Assembly (NCBI GenBank): GCA_022495995.1
Contig: JAFEMH010000753.1
Location: forward strand, 539,001-603,000
DNA length: 64,000 bases
From: Adenophora triphylla var. japonica
Lineage: Eukaryota > Streptophyta > Magnoliopsida > Asterales > Campanulaceae
Direction of reading: 5' to 3'
Part shown: piece by piece, positions 34,362 to 45,784 of the stretch
How the letters are laid out: every line of letters begins with the position of its first letter
Position numbering within the stretch: the first letter of the stretch is position 1
The notes under the pieces: generated by a model
Database searches by the model: none
What the model was told of the DNA's origin: nothing
Seen by the model: the letters and a program-made list of their open reading frames with translations, nothing else
Program-made: the position numbers and the translations under genes

Positions 34362-34952
34362 ATTCAATATAAATATTTTTGGTTCATTCTTTAATAATCT
34401 GGGTGAAATACACCTCTTCCTTATTTACACTCGCAAATCAAAATACGACCGTCCTTAATTTCAGAATCCTATACATATTCCTTATTTACATCTTCCTTTT
34501 GGACGGTATTTCCTACTCTATTAACCCGCACAAATCGAAACAACTCCCCATCTTTCCTCCGTTTCATTGATTTTTTTTTTTTTTTTTTTGCAGTTGGCCA
34601 TTTGAAAGGGTTGTAATGGTTTCTGTCATTTTCAGTTAATTGCCAAGGTTAAATTGTTTCAAGAGACTAATTAAAAGGTTATGCTTTCGAAATATTGAAT
34701 TTTTTGATATCTCCTTTTCAATATAAGTTCTTTAGCAGTTTGACTTAGTAAATTAAGCTTATACAATATGTTTGCTGTAGATGTTACCAATAAAAACGAG
34801 AAGATGGCATCATTATTTTTTGCTCTGGCTAAATAATGTGAGATCTCAAAAAATCATTTTGAAAGAAAGAATATTATCAATTGGATTAATTATGTGAAGT
34901 TCCACAAGAGGAGTAGATTGTTGTAAATATTTCTTATACGGGACGGAGGGAG
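34156..34952. mobile_element. Stowaway-type element, enlarged
   Basis: Left end CTCCCTCCATCCCGTATAAG, right end complement CTCCCTCCGTCCCGTATAAG, TA on both sides. 797 bp is long for Stowaway; the stretch 34362-34900, which holds a poly-T at 34571, is absent from the copy in unit 1 and may be a further insertion. Short partial termini follow at 34978-35020. Confidence 0.75.
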
Positions 34953-34977
34953 TAGTTAATATTTTGAATATTAACTA

Positions 34978-35030
34978 CTCCCTCCGTCCGAATATTAACT
35001 ACTCCCTCCGTCCTGTATAAGAAATCACTA
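34978..35030. repeat. Stowaway terminus fragments
   Basis: CTCCCTCCGTCCG and CTCCCTCCGTCCTGTATAAG occur in direct repeat with AATATTAACTA between them; no matching right ends. Confidence 0.7.
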
Positions 35031-35385
35031 TAAGTGAACATTAGACCTAAATACAGAGTACCAGAATGATGATAGAATTCCAATAGCTGTGCTGAAGTGT
35101 TGTGCAGTTAGCAAAGCGCGCCTTGACCAAAACTGCAATAACTCCATGCCCAAACACTATTTTTACGAACCGATTTTTTCGTTATAAAATAGACTCACAG
35201 AAATTTCCAACCATGTACTCCACCCCTTCTAGATCCTTTCGAGTCGATACAGTTTATTCAGCCAAGTTGACTCAAATTCCAGCACTGCAGATTCTGTATT
35301 CAGCTTCTGTTTTTCTCAGTTTGTCTTTACTATTTTTTGTACCTGCACATTAATTTGATTACTATTTTAGGAGGCAATAGGAGCA
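35031..35385. other. upstream region of the RPA-like pseudogene
   Basis: Mixed-composition sequence ending in TTTTAGGAGGCAATAGGAGCA just before the ATG. It may hold the old promoter and untranslated leader; no clear TATA box is called. Confidence 0.4.
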
Positions 35386-36045
35386 ATGGCAACAAGCAGT
35401 CCGGTGATTACAATCAATTCAATCGAAAAGAACACTCAGCTTCGCAGTATAGTTGTGCGTATTTTGAAAGTGTAGACATCAAAAAATAAGCTTGGAAAAC
35501 AATCGCTTGAAATGATATTGATTGATGATGAGGTTAGTGCTTAAGATATATATATTCCTTCTTTGTTTATATTTTTTCTTTAACTAACAATTTGCATTAC
35601 TAACCGTTTAATGCAAGAAATAAAAATTATATTTTAATTCTAATATCTTATCATTATTTTACTTAGGGGTCTAAAATTCAAGCTAACGTCCCAACAAGTT
35701 TGTTGGCAACAATAAAGGAAAAGTTTAGTGAAGGACAAATCAGGAAGATTTCTAATTTCGGTGTGGAGCAAAACAATTCTATTAATCAAAAGGCAAAAAT
35801 TAATCATGCATGAAAGATAATCTTAAGTTTAGCGACGAAAGTTTCTGAAGTTGAGATTCCTACTCGGATCTCAAGCAATGGTTTTCAATTCACTCCCTTT
35901 AATGATTTAAGTAACTACCCTGAGGAATTTATTTTGGGTAAGAATATATCTTATTTTTATTCAAAATCTTAATGTGATCATAAGATTTACAGTTATGCTA
36001 TTTTTCTTGAAATATTACTAGATGTTATTAGCGAGGTTATACTGC

Positions 36046-37784
36046 TGTGAGTACCCCGACCCGAACTCATGTTTTGGGTCCACTTTAATTTATCTTTGGG
36101 CTCATGTAATTGCTAAAGAAGCAAATTGAGTCCAATTATCCCACAGCCCATTCAACCCATTGGGCCTGCCATCCATTCGGCCCAACTGTGCCAAAATGAT
36201 GTACGCTGTCGTCCGACATAGGACGACACTAAGGTGGTTTAACTGCCTCTGTCGGACGACATAAGTCTTCCCATTAGCCTGCCTATAAATACAAGGCATT
36301 GCTGGTCATTTTAGAGGGAGATTTTGGAGAGTATTGGGAGGATATCAGTATAATAGGGGAAACTCTGCACAAATAGAGTCTCTCTCTCTCATACACACAC
36401 ACACTCACCTCCCTCCTCACACACACACATACACCAAGGCCAAGATCCAAAGAAACCCTCCTTGTTGGTGTGTTGAAGGGGTAGACACCATACTACTAGT
36501 GATCTTACCTTGTGGACTACAATAGGTAGCCACTAAACCCTTTTCTCTCTTTAAATAACTCTTCCATACACTCATATTACCTTGCATGCTTACTTGCTTT
36601 AATATTATGTAAGATATTGGGGTTTTTGCATGATAAAGGTGGTGGAAAAGTGGATCTCCAATATTCACTTCTCCCCACCCTAGATCTGGACATTTGGTGA
36701 CATTAGCATCAATAAAGTTTAGATCTTTGCTTGTTTCCTTCGAGTGAGGAGGTGATGGCCACATAAAAGTGGCCATAAACATGTGATTTATCACATTTGG
36801 CCACTAAAGCCATGTGATCCTCCCATAATACTCACATAGTAGTACTATATTACTGCTTATAGTTAATAAAATTACTTGGTTTGCTTTGAGAACAAAGGGA
36901 AAATCAAACAGACTGAAGGGCACTGAAATAGGCCACTCTTGTCGGACGACACAAGACTCTCTGGAGATCCTGTGTCATACGACATAGAGCTCCCAGAAGG
37001 CTATAAAGCCTTTCTTGGACTTCAGATCTGGCAGATTTAACCCCTTCGTAACTCAAAACTTACCTAAGTATTTTTGGCTCATAAGCCACTATTTGGATGT
37101 GCCTAAGGTCTGTTTGGGTGCGATCTATTTGATGGAGGCGGTTTTCCTTATGATATAGATGACTTCGGATGTTCTATGTCATATGACATCCGTATCATTA
37201 AAAGTCAATCATGACTTTGCTCACTCCTATCAACCCCCAAACTGAACTTAGACCACCAAATAGTATCTTCAATGGGTGAAATAATGTTATTCCAGTTCCA
37301 GAATAGCTTGGTCATTGTAAAAGACAATCTGACCATGAGGCGTTATGTCGTCCGACATCCCCTTCCTGGGAAGTCCTGTGTCGAACGACATCAGAGCTTC
37401 CTGAGCAGATTGTCTTAACCTTCTGCCTTGTTATGAAAATCATAATATGTAAAGGGTGTGGCCCCCTGTCATGGCTCACAAGTTGTATCCAGTCTTTACA
37501 TCATCAATAAAATGCCAAATTTGCATGCCTTGCTCATCGACACATATTGCACACACACTTTGAATGTCCATAATTGTCCAATGTTGATTGAAAGTCTCGA
37601 AAGAGGCGTGTTGGGTGAACTCTCTAGTTCTTCCCAAACACGTAACCAGACTCCTGAACCCAAAATCTCTTAAAAATAGGTTTTTCAATGTTTTCCTTTA
37701 AAAACGGCGTGGCGACTCCCAAAAACCGAAATTTTCAAAACTTATCATTACTTCCACAATAATTTTCGGGCGAGCGTTCATTCA
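36046..37784 (+). repeat. 5' LTR of the Tat/Ogre-like element
   Basis: 1739 bp. Contains seven 12-bp near-palindromes of form TGTCNNNNGACA (36207, 36250, 36940, 36973, 37177, 37346, 37379), a TATAAATA at about 36283 and a CT/CA microsatellite near 36380-36430. The 3' part has GGCGTGGCGACTCCC. Confidence 0.93.
36283..36290 (+). promoter_or_regulatory. probable TATA box of the LTR promoter
   Basis: TATAAATA, about 240 bp inside the LTR; the same sequence is kept in the 3' LTR near 47876. Transcription would begin some 30 bp downstream; inferred. Confidence 0.5.
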
Positions 37785-37785
37785 G

Positions 37786-37803
37786 TGGCGACTCCGCTGG
37801 GGA
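37786..37803 (+). promoter_or_regulatory. primer binding site, Tat/Ogre type
   Basis: TGGCGACTCCGCTGGGGA one base after the LTR. I recall this as the tRNA-Arg-type primer site of Ogre elements; it differs from the initiator-Met site of the other elements here. Confidence 0.8.
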
Positions 37804-39588
37804 CTTATATTGAAAAACTTTTTTTTTTTAAAAAAAAATGAAGACTATACTTGGTATATAGGTGGAAACCACTAACCTTCCTGTATCGCTCCCTAACCCG
37901 GGGCTTGGGAGAAACGGTGGTCTAACAATCCCACATACCAGTATCATTCTTCTGTTTTTGAAAAAAAAGAAAAGTTTTTCAAAAGAGGGTCTAACTTTCT
38001 TTAAATCAACTTGGACAATTTCTACATTCTCCTTGTGTGTGGATTGTGTCATTTTGTGTGCTCATATGGGCCTTGCCATGCTTCTATGCTTTGGTATTTG
38101 GTATTTTTGGGAGCCGGGGCTTCCCCCTTTGCTATTTGCTCTTCCCGTTGATCAAAACAGGGCAGGATGACGCTGGACTACAGCTACTGGTAAATTCTGA
38201 CATTTGGGGCAGTCCCCTTTTGTCATGCTTTGACTCATTCTCTTGTTTTTTTCTTTGCATATTGCATATTAAAAAAAAACAATAAAAAAAGAAAAAAATC
38301 TTTTACAAAAAAGCAAAAAATATTTTCCTAGAAGATGCCTTCACACTACTTGCACGCTACCTGCACATAGAGTTAGAACCCGGGAGTGTACGGACGGCAT
38401 CGCGGACAGTGACGTGTTTCGCTTACGCTTGAGCGCCTAAAGTCCTCCTAGCCTGTGAGTCAGCCAACACTTGTCCGTGACACACTTTCTAGTGTGACCG
38501 GTTGGTTTTTGGCCAATACTTTTCAAAACACTTTCAAACTCGGTTTTCAAAATTTTCTCACAAAGTCCGAGTCGTACTCCGTCTCCAAAATCTTGGCATA
38601 CTCTCCCTCTTCATGTCAGAATTATGACATAACTCAACGTGAGTACGCGTTAAGATCTTGACATATCCCAACGTAGGTACGCGTCGATTTCTCGACTTGG
38701 CTTCTCAAGAAGTCATGACGCGTTCTCGACATGTGTCAACGCGGGACCATGTCGAATTCTTGACGCATACTAACCTCTGTTCTAAAAGACCCCGCCTAAG
38801 GGCGCCTAGGCCCCACCTAGGCGCTAGGCCCCTCTCCAACGCCTAGTTCTAAGCCCCGCCTAGGTCCTGACTAATCTCGACTAATCCCGATTAGTCCCCG
38901 ACTAGTCCCCGCCTAGGCGCTAGGCCCGGCTCCGCCGCCTAGCATCCGCCTAGCGCTTTTTAGAACCTTGATGCTAACAAGAGTTATGCCGAAATTTCGC
39001 CACTAAGTGACGAGAGGCCATGCCAGATTTTCAACTCGAAAAGAGGAGAGATCATGCCCAATTCTGCCAGGATCTTACCTGCAAATTGCGGTCTTGTACA
39101 TTCAAACGTACTTCCGATTCTCTCTACTCCCGAGTCTAGACGATGACTTGGACTTGGTTTTGAAAACCCCGAGTTTGACTTGTTTTGGCTCGTATGCCCA
39201 TAGGTTCGTTCTCCCCTTCGATTGGTGGGTTCCACGTGCCCTATAGGACCTCTGCCGGGATTGTCCGTCCCAGAGGTGCAATACAGGTGGAATACAGGGG
39301 GTCTATAGACGTAGTGGTGGAACCCACTGATCCAAGAATAGCGTAGAATGCGAAAAAGAAGGTGTCCCCCTTTTCCAACCATTCCTTGGATTAATAAAAT
39401 CATTTTTATAAAAAATATAAAAATACAAAAAAAAGGGAGCATATGCATGAGTCCATCCTAAGCCTATCCTCTCCCCTACCTAAAACCGTTCTCTCCCCCT
39501 TTCAGCGAGCAAGTATTGGGTCAGAGTTCCGGGCGGTCGGTTAATCATTTTCTCTCCAGTCAGGGGTTCGCTTCCAGCAGCCTCAGAA
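37804..39588 (+). other. long 5' leader of the Tat/Ogre-like element
   Basis: About 1.8 kb without a convincing gene. A unit with CATGTGTCAACGCGGGAC / CATATCCCAACGTAGGTACG recurs loosely at 38580-38765. A MITE occupies 38775-38970. Frames at 37862-38170 and 38984-39448 (minus) show no family likeness. Confidence 0.6.
38775..38970. mobile_element. hAT-like MITE rich in CGCCTAGGCG
   Basis: Ends CTCTGTTCTAAAAG and AGAACCTTG (complement CAAGGTTCTAAAAAG). Flanking ATACTAAC (38767-38774) and ATGCTAAC (38971-38978) form an 8-bp duplication with one mismatch. The body repeats GCCTAGGCGCTAGGC. 196 bp. Confidence 0.7.
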
Positions 39589-41766
39589 ATGGCAGATTCG
39601 CAAGTTTCAGCGGGTTCGGGTCCGAATGCGAATATTGATCCAGCTCAGAATCAGAATACCAGTCAGGGTGTAGGGCCAGATCAAGGTCAGAATACGGGAC
39701 CGAACGTAGCTCTGAATGCCTCTCCTAGCAGTGGTTATGGCGTGGGTCCTCACATGACACCCCCGGGAAGTCCGTTTGTTAACCGTCACCCAGGTTTCAA
39801 CTTCTCTCAGGAAGCTTCTCTCCGTGCTGCTCTCGAAGCCTCTCGTGCCCGTGAGGAGGCCGGTTGGGCTCGCTATGTCGAAGTAATGCGCATGCAAGGC
39901 GTCGCCATAATCCGTCGCCCCGATGGGTCGTATGAAGAAATCAGGGAAGAGCCCGATGTTACTATCACCGGCACTGGTTTTGTTCCACCATCCTCACCTA
40001 GACAAGGCTTTCACAATGTGCCCCCACCAGTCTCCTATAGTGTGCCTAGCTCTTTCCCGATGCCAACTCATGGGAGTATGTCAAGACCTCCCCCCGTCCC
40101 AGTATCTACTTATGGTGGGCAATACGGGCTGAAGGGCGAATCAAGCTCCTTCCCAAAGGTCAGTGCTCAGGACCACTTTGTGTTTTATCCCCAGAATCAG
40201 CTAGGGCAGAGTCAGCAGCCTAGTGGTGTCAACCAGGAGCAGTTTAGGTATATTCAGAATCAGTTTGGGGCTCAGGGTCAAAGTCCGTATGGCAACGTGA
40301 GTCAGCCATCCAACCCAGCTTTTGGTGGTCAATTTGTTGCTCCTCATGATCAGTCCAATCAACAGCAGAACGGGTATCGCATGTCAGGAAGCCAGATCTG
40401 CCAGGATCAGATCCCGCAATATCCACAACCCCAATTCCAAAACAACATCCCTCAGCCTGCGGTTTGTTCTCCTCTCACCCAACATCTGTACGATTCCACC
40501 CTGTATTTAGCTTCGTGCACCAGCATCAGGTCCCCTGCTCATGGTCAGGTCGGCAGCCAATCAGTACAGTTTGGGCCCCGGAATCCCGATGTCCAATTCA
40601 ATGGTTACGCCATGTACGGGAATAAGATCCCCAGCCTAGTTAGCTTAGTGGACAGCAATGTTAGCATACCCAGTGCTCTTGGTCTTCCTCCGGCTGCCTT
40701 GCCAATCAGGTCCACGCCAGAGTTTCCAGTGCCATCCTCAACAGTAGCTCCGACTGTGGGACAACCCCCGTCTTCCTAGGTTTCCAGTTTGAAAGAAGAA
40801 TTGAAGTATGTAAAAGAACAATTGCACAAAATGGCTTTTGGGTCCAGCATGGTCATCTCCGTGGAGCTCAAAGACTCCAAGGCCCTCCCTAAGAACTTCA
40901 AGATGCCCCCCATAACTAAGTTTGAAGGCTCCACATGCCCCAAAACTCACATGAACAGTTACATCATGTCAATGGGTGCCAAAGGGGCCACCGAGGAGAT
41001 CCTAGACCTTTACTTTCACTTGTCCCTCGATGACTCTCCTTTGAGATGGTTTCTAGGCCTTAAACTGGAAGCGAGGGCTACGTGGTCCCAGATCAATGAT
41101 GCCTTTTTGGATAAATACAAAGGAAGTGTCGAGTGGTACACCACTCGTAGTGACTTGATCGGCACCATCCAGAGGCACGATGAGTCTGTAACAGACTTTT
41201 ATAAGAGGTGGAACAAGAAGCTTAATGAGTTAGCTCACCTAATTCCCCTCTCTGACGAGAAGTCCATCTTCCTTTCATGTGTCAAGCCATCTGTCAGGGA
41301 AGCCATTGGCCGGGGGTACTACCCGAATCTGCGAGAAATGGTGAGTGCAGGGGCTGAAAGCGAGAATGCTACCTATTCCATTGTTCCAAGCTCTACCCCT
41401 GTTGCTTCAAAGGGTAAAGAAACTGTTGTCTCTAACACCGTCAACTACGTTCAAGGGGAGAAGGGTCAGTTATCTAGCCGTGATGGAGGAAGACCTCAGC
41501 GGAAGAAATTCGATGATTTGGGGATGCCAACTGAGGAGGCATTTAATGGTTTGGTAAAGGCTGGGCTGATCAAGCCTCTGGATAATTACAACCCGGTTAA
41601 GGCAAATCCCAATCTGGACACTAGCAAGTTTTGCCTCTACCATCAGTACCCTGGACATGTTACCAATGACTGCGTCCCTTTGAAACTGCTCATCCAAAGG
41701 CTTATTGATGAGGGGAAGATCGAGAAGGCTCCTCGCCCCAATGTGATTACCAATCTTCTCCCGTAA
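39589..41766 (+). CDS. gag: Gag of the Tat/Ogre-like element, with one in-frame TAG
   Basis: A single frame of about 725 codons, interrupted only by TAG at 40777-40779. The start follows CAGCCTCAGAA; M A D S Q opens a 390-residue Gln/Asn/Pro/Ser-rich N-terminus (NTSQGVGPDQGQNTGPN), unlike ordinary plant Gags. After the TAG comes a coiled stretch (LKEELKYVKEQLHKM). The capsid domain follows: ITKFEGSTCPKTHMNSYIMS, SLDDSPLRWFLGL, FLDKYKG, DFYKRWNKKLNELA. Near the end is a Tat-type knuckle, CLYHQYPGHVTNDC (C-x2-H-x4-H-x4-C). It ends cleanly at TAA with no protease frame after it. The N-terminal half is probably translated as a separate protein unless the TAG is read through or is merely a mutation. 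Confidence 0.85.
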
Positions 41767-44446
41767 TCTTCACCAGAACCCAGGGCCCTCCCATCCAATA
41801 TTAATACAGTCAATCAGTCTTTGTAGGATCTAGATTGTCTGTTTGTTTCTTTAATGAATGTCCTTTATTGGACAAGAGTCTGTCAAATCCACGTTGGACT
41901 AGTCTTCCAATGATAAAAATCTTTGTTTCTTTTCTTGCTAGACTCGAGACATCACTTGCACACCCACATTACAACTAATTGAAATGGTCCTATCCAAGAT
42001 GATCACCTGTGCTGCTCAATCGCCAATGCTTTGAAATAACTCATGTTTAAATTAATCAGAGTGAGAAAATCAATTAATATCCTTCTCAAATTGGGGCTTA
42101 CCAACTCCCCATCTTGCATCTCATATGCTCACATCTCTTTCATTATCCTCATCATTTCGTTGATCAAGAATTCGCATTAATCTTTCTCATTTAAAGCTTA
42201 AGCAAGCAACGAAGACTTAATTTCGTTTAGGTCATCCGGTAGGGATTGCGGTTGAAGCCTTTCACCCATAGAAAAGCCATTACCTCACCCTCACCAAACA
42301 ATATCCTTTCATTTCAAGATTGGCGTGTTTTGAAACCCCGTCTAGCCATCACCTTTCCTCCTTACTGAGAGAATTCCAAGCAATGCCAAGAAGTTAGCTT
42401 CGAGAGTTGGCAATGCATAAAATATTCAAATCATGAAGGAAGGAAAGATAATCTTCAACTCCTCAAAGAGGCCTTCCAAGTTATCAAAAAAAGGATTTTC
42501 TAATCCTCAACTCCTCAAAGAGGCCTTTCAAGTTATCAAAAGAAGGATTTTCTAATCCTTAACTCCTCAAAGAGGCCTTCCAAATTCTAAAAAGAAGGAT
42601 TTTAAATCCTCACAATTCAGCAAAAAATTCCCGACTTCTCGAGAAGCTCTCCCATGATCAAAAAGAAGCCCGCTCTCGATAGCTTGAACTTCCTCTCACC
42701 ATTACCTTAAATCAATCCCGAGCCATCCTCTCGATTTTAGAGGATATTCCCATTTCCCTTAATCAATTCCAAGCCATCCTCTCGATTTTAGAGGATATTC
42801 CCTTTACCATTACCCTTGCCTTTGGCCAAAGTCAAAATTTGAAATCAATCTTCCTCGCCGTAGATTTCCCAAACACATCCCTGCAAGCCAACCTCTCATT
42901 TTTAGAGGTTCAGTCAGTAAAAGGCCTAGCCGACCTCTCATCTTAAGAGGTCATGACATTCCAAATCACCCGATGGCCGATCGAAGCCCAGAAACCCAAC
43001 TACAGTCCCTACCGGATAGTAATTTCATTCTAATATCTTCGAGATCTAAATCAAATTAATAATTCATTGCTTGCTTAAATCATAGCCAAATCCATCTCGG
43101 CTCAAAAGATCATCAATCTAAGATTGTGCAAATTCAGTCCATTCATTTAACACTTTATGTGAGCATATTTCATTTTCTCCTCCACAAACACTTGCCACGA
43201 ATGTCCCACTGGGGCTTCGCGTCCGTGTCTTTCATGGACACTCCAAGGGGACATGATCTTCAATCCCCCAATTCTCAAAATCCTCGAGGGTCCTCGAAAT
43301 CTCGAATTTTCACATTCATTCTCTTCATTCGGGATAAGCCCGAACTACGGCGACCTGAGCTCCTCGTCAGGAGGGGAACGTAGGCAACCATAATTGGTCC
43401 GGTCGAAATCACAAACAAATCTCAGAAAATTCGGTCTCATCAAGGACCGTTCCTATACACTTTCCATCCTTCCGGATTTGATCTTGATATCAGTTGGTTT
43501 TCTCCTTGTGATTAATCAAAATATTTGTTCATATCAGACTTAGTGTTTGAATAACCCGAACATCAATAAAGGGTTTTAAGCAGCTTTGTGATCATCATGA
43601 ATAAGACAAGTTTTCAAGTGTCTCGACAAGCCTTCTCTCTCTCTGTCATAGGGAAATAGAGCCAAACACTGTCTTTCTGTCAGCAGGGGCTTCCAAACAC
43701 TTTTCCACACCTTGTTGTGCTTATACTCTCTCAAAAGAGTCAAACCCAAAAGCGAGTGTGTTACACAAAATCGGGATTCATTTTCCACTTTTCGAAAGAT
43801 GTGCCCCTGCACGTATATATTTCCGAGTCTATGATTGATTGACTAAGGTTTGAAAAGATGGGTGCCTCCTGGGTCGCGTGATGATTATGCCTGTAACGGA
43901 ACTGCATTGGACCTCTCTTCATAACGTTCCATTTTGGGGCCAAATGTTGGATCTTGGGGATGATGTCAAGGTTGAAGATGAATTTTGGGGCTGCTGTGAC
44001 TGCTGGAAGTCGCCTTTTGTGAAGCTGTCCTTTTACAAACGCTGGGGCTAGTTTCCCAAGAAAGTCAGTAAACATGACCATCCATCAAACGTCAGAACTG
44101 GCTGCATCTGCAACACTCCATCGGCGATCCGATACTTGCTCAAAACTTGTCCAAAGTAGCCCAAAACTCTATATCCATTCCCCCTACTCACCAGCCGCAT
44201 GGGAGAGGATTTGGCACACTTTGCACCCAAATACATTACCACCCCCAACAAATGCCATCCTTTCTTGCCATTTCTTGGGACGGACTAATACATATAAACA
44301 AATAAGTCTAGATGCTATCAATAGAATGCATTAGTTGCAAAATACAAAAATTTTATTTTACAAAGTGAGAAGCAATAGATTAGTGCATGCATTGTTCCCT
44401 TTCTCCCTAAAAGAGTCCAAAGCATGACAAAAGGGGATTGTCGTGA
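41767..44446 (+). other. internal region downstream of gag, no pol
   Basis: Some 2.7 kb where protease, reverse transcriptase and integrase would be expected. Frames are short and carry no motif I recognise. A 59-61-bp tandem repeat (CCTCAACTCCTCAAAGAGGC) lies at 42450-42615, and CCTCTCGATTTTAGAGGATA is duplicated at 42720-42800. Minus-strand frames at 43761-44081 and 44048-44251 are open but unassigned. Confidence 0.6.
42450..42615. repeat. about 60-bp tandem repeat, three units
   Basis: CAACTCCTCAAAGAGGCCTT recurs at about 42457, 42507 and 42560, with GAAGGATTTTCTAATCC between. Confidence 0.85.
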
Positions 44447-45301
44447 TCACTCCGACTCGGAATCATCCTCCTCATCCTCCTCGGAGCCTCTGTCGTCCTG
44501 GACGCTGCCTACCTCCTCCTCAGAGCCGCTCTGCTCCTGGTAGGGCTGTTACACGAACCGAGCCGGCTCGAGCTCGGCTCGGGCTCGGCTCGAAAAAAGC
44601 TCGAGTTCGAGTGGGCTCGAGGTGAACTCGAGCTCGAGCTCGAACCGATTTTCAAGCTCGTCATTTTTTCGAGCCGGCTCGTGTTCGGCTCGTATGTTCG
44701 ATGAGCTCTGTTCGAGATCAACTCGTTTGAGCTCGACTCGGGCTCGGCTCGTTAAAAGCTCGAATAAATTTTAGTATATATATATATATATAAGTCGAAG
44801 CTCGAGCTCGGCTCGTTAAAAGCTCGTTTGATTTCAGATTTTTTTCAAAAAATAAGTCGAAGCTCGAGCTCGGCTCGTTAAAAACTCGTTTGATTTCAGA
44901 TTTTTTTTTCAAAAAATAAGTCGAAGCTCGAGCTCGGCTCGTTAAAAGCTCGTTTGATTTCAGATTTTTTTCAAAAAATAAGTCGAAGCTCGAGCTCGGC
45001 TCGTTAAAACTCGAGTTCGAGCAGCTCGCGAAAAGCTCGCGAGCCAGCTCGCGAAAAGCTCGAAACTTGATTCGAGCCGAGCTCGAACATGCATTCTGGG
45101 CTCGAGCTCGAGAAAAGCTCGAGCTCGATATTTTTTATTCGAGCTCGAGCTCGAAACTTCAAAGCTCGGCTCGGCTCGGCTCGTTTACAGCCCTAGCTCC
45201 TGGCCGTCGCCGCCACCCTCCTGTACCTCGTGGATCTCGCCATCCGAGTCATCATCATCCTCATATTGGGCACAAGGCCAGGGCTCGCCATAATATCCAT
45301 G
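44447..45301 (-). pseudogene. antisense acidic reading frame split by a MITE
   Basis: On the strand opposite gag, a frame opens after a stop at 45302-45304. It begins HGYYGEPWPCAQYEDDDDSD and, across the MITE at 44541-45195, ends in an acidic tail SEEDEEDDSESE with TGA at 44447-44449. Leaving out the MITE and one 8-bp duplication keeps the frame open for about 63 codons. Antisense extra ORFs are known in the Tat lineage of Ty3 elements; this may be the C-terminus of one. I see no start codon context or domain, so the gene call is tentative. As it stands it is broken by the insertion. Confidence 0.4.
44541..45195. mobile_element. hAT-like MITE with GAGCTCGAGCTC arrays
   Basis: Ends TAGGGCTGTTACACGA and TCGTTTACAGCCCTA, with a perfect 8-bp duplication GCTCCTGG (44533-44540, 45196-45203). 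655 bp. The inside is dense in GAGCTCGAGCTCGG and contains about four direct repeats near 65 bp (GTTAAAAGCTCGTTTGATTT, then TCAGATTTTT and AAAAAATAAGTCG) plus a (TA)n run at 44775. Confidence 0.92.
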
Positions 45302-45366
45302 TCACTCAGGCACTGTGGCAAGCGGGGGCTGGAAAGGATCATCCTCACCATCACCGTCAAAGGCCC

Positions 45367-45575
45367 GTCCTGCAATGACGAATGAATCAAAAGTCCGTTT
45401 TGAAATGGCAAATCATCGTCAAGGGTCCGTCTTGCAACGGCAATGTTCATCAACGGCCAGTTTGGCAATAGGCAAGTCCTCAATAGCCCGTCTTGCAACG
45501 GTGAACCATCAGCAATACCCGTCTCGCAACGGCAAATTAACAGCAGAATCCGTCTTGCAACGGTAATATCAACCG
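45367..45575. repeat. CGTCTTGCAACGG tandem repeat
   Basis: CCGTCTTGCAACGGCAA-like units with A/G changes recur about every 30-40 bp (45363, 45428, 45487, 45521, 45549). Also present in the second element near 63880. Confidence 0.8.
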
Positions 45576-45784
45576 CAAAGTTCGTGTTCTACCCGAAAAA
45601 TGTTTCCAAAGTCAGCCAATCACTTCAAGTGATCCTCGTGTGCACAACCCCTACAGGTAAGCACAGCACAGGTATGAAAGCGTATCTCATTCACCTGCAA
45701 ATCATCATTACTTTCTCAAATAAAGTCATTTAAAGTCATAGACTTCATCTCACGATCCTTTTGAGTTAATCTCGATCACCTCTT

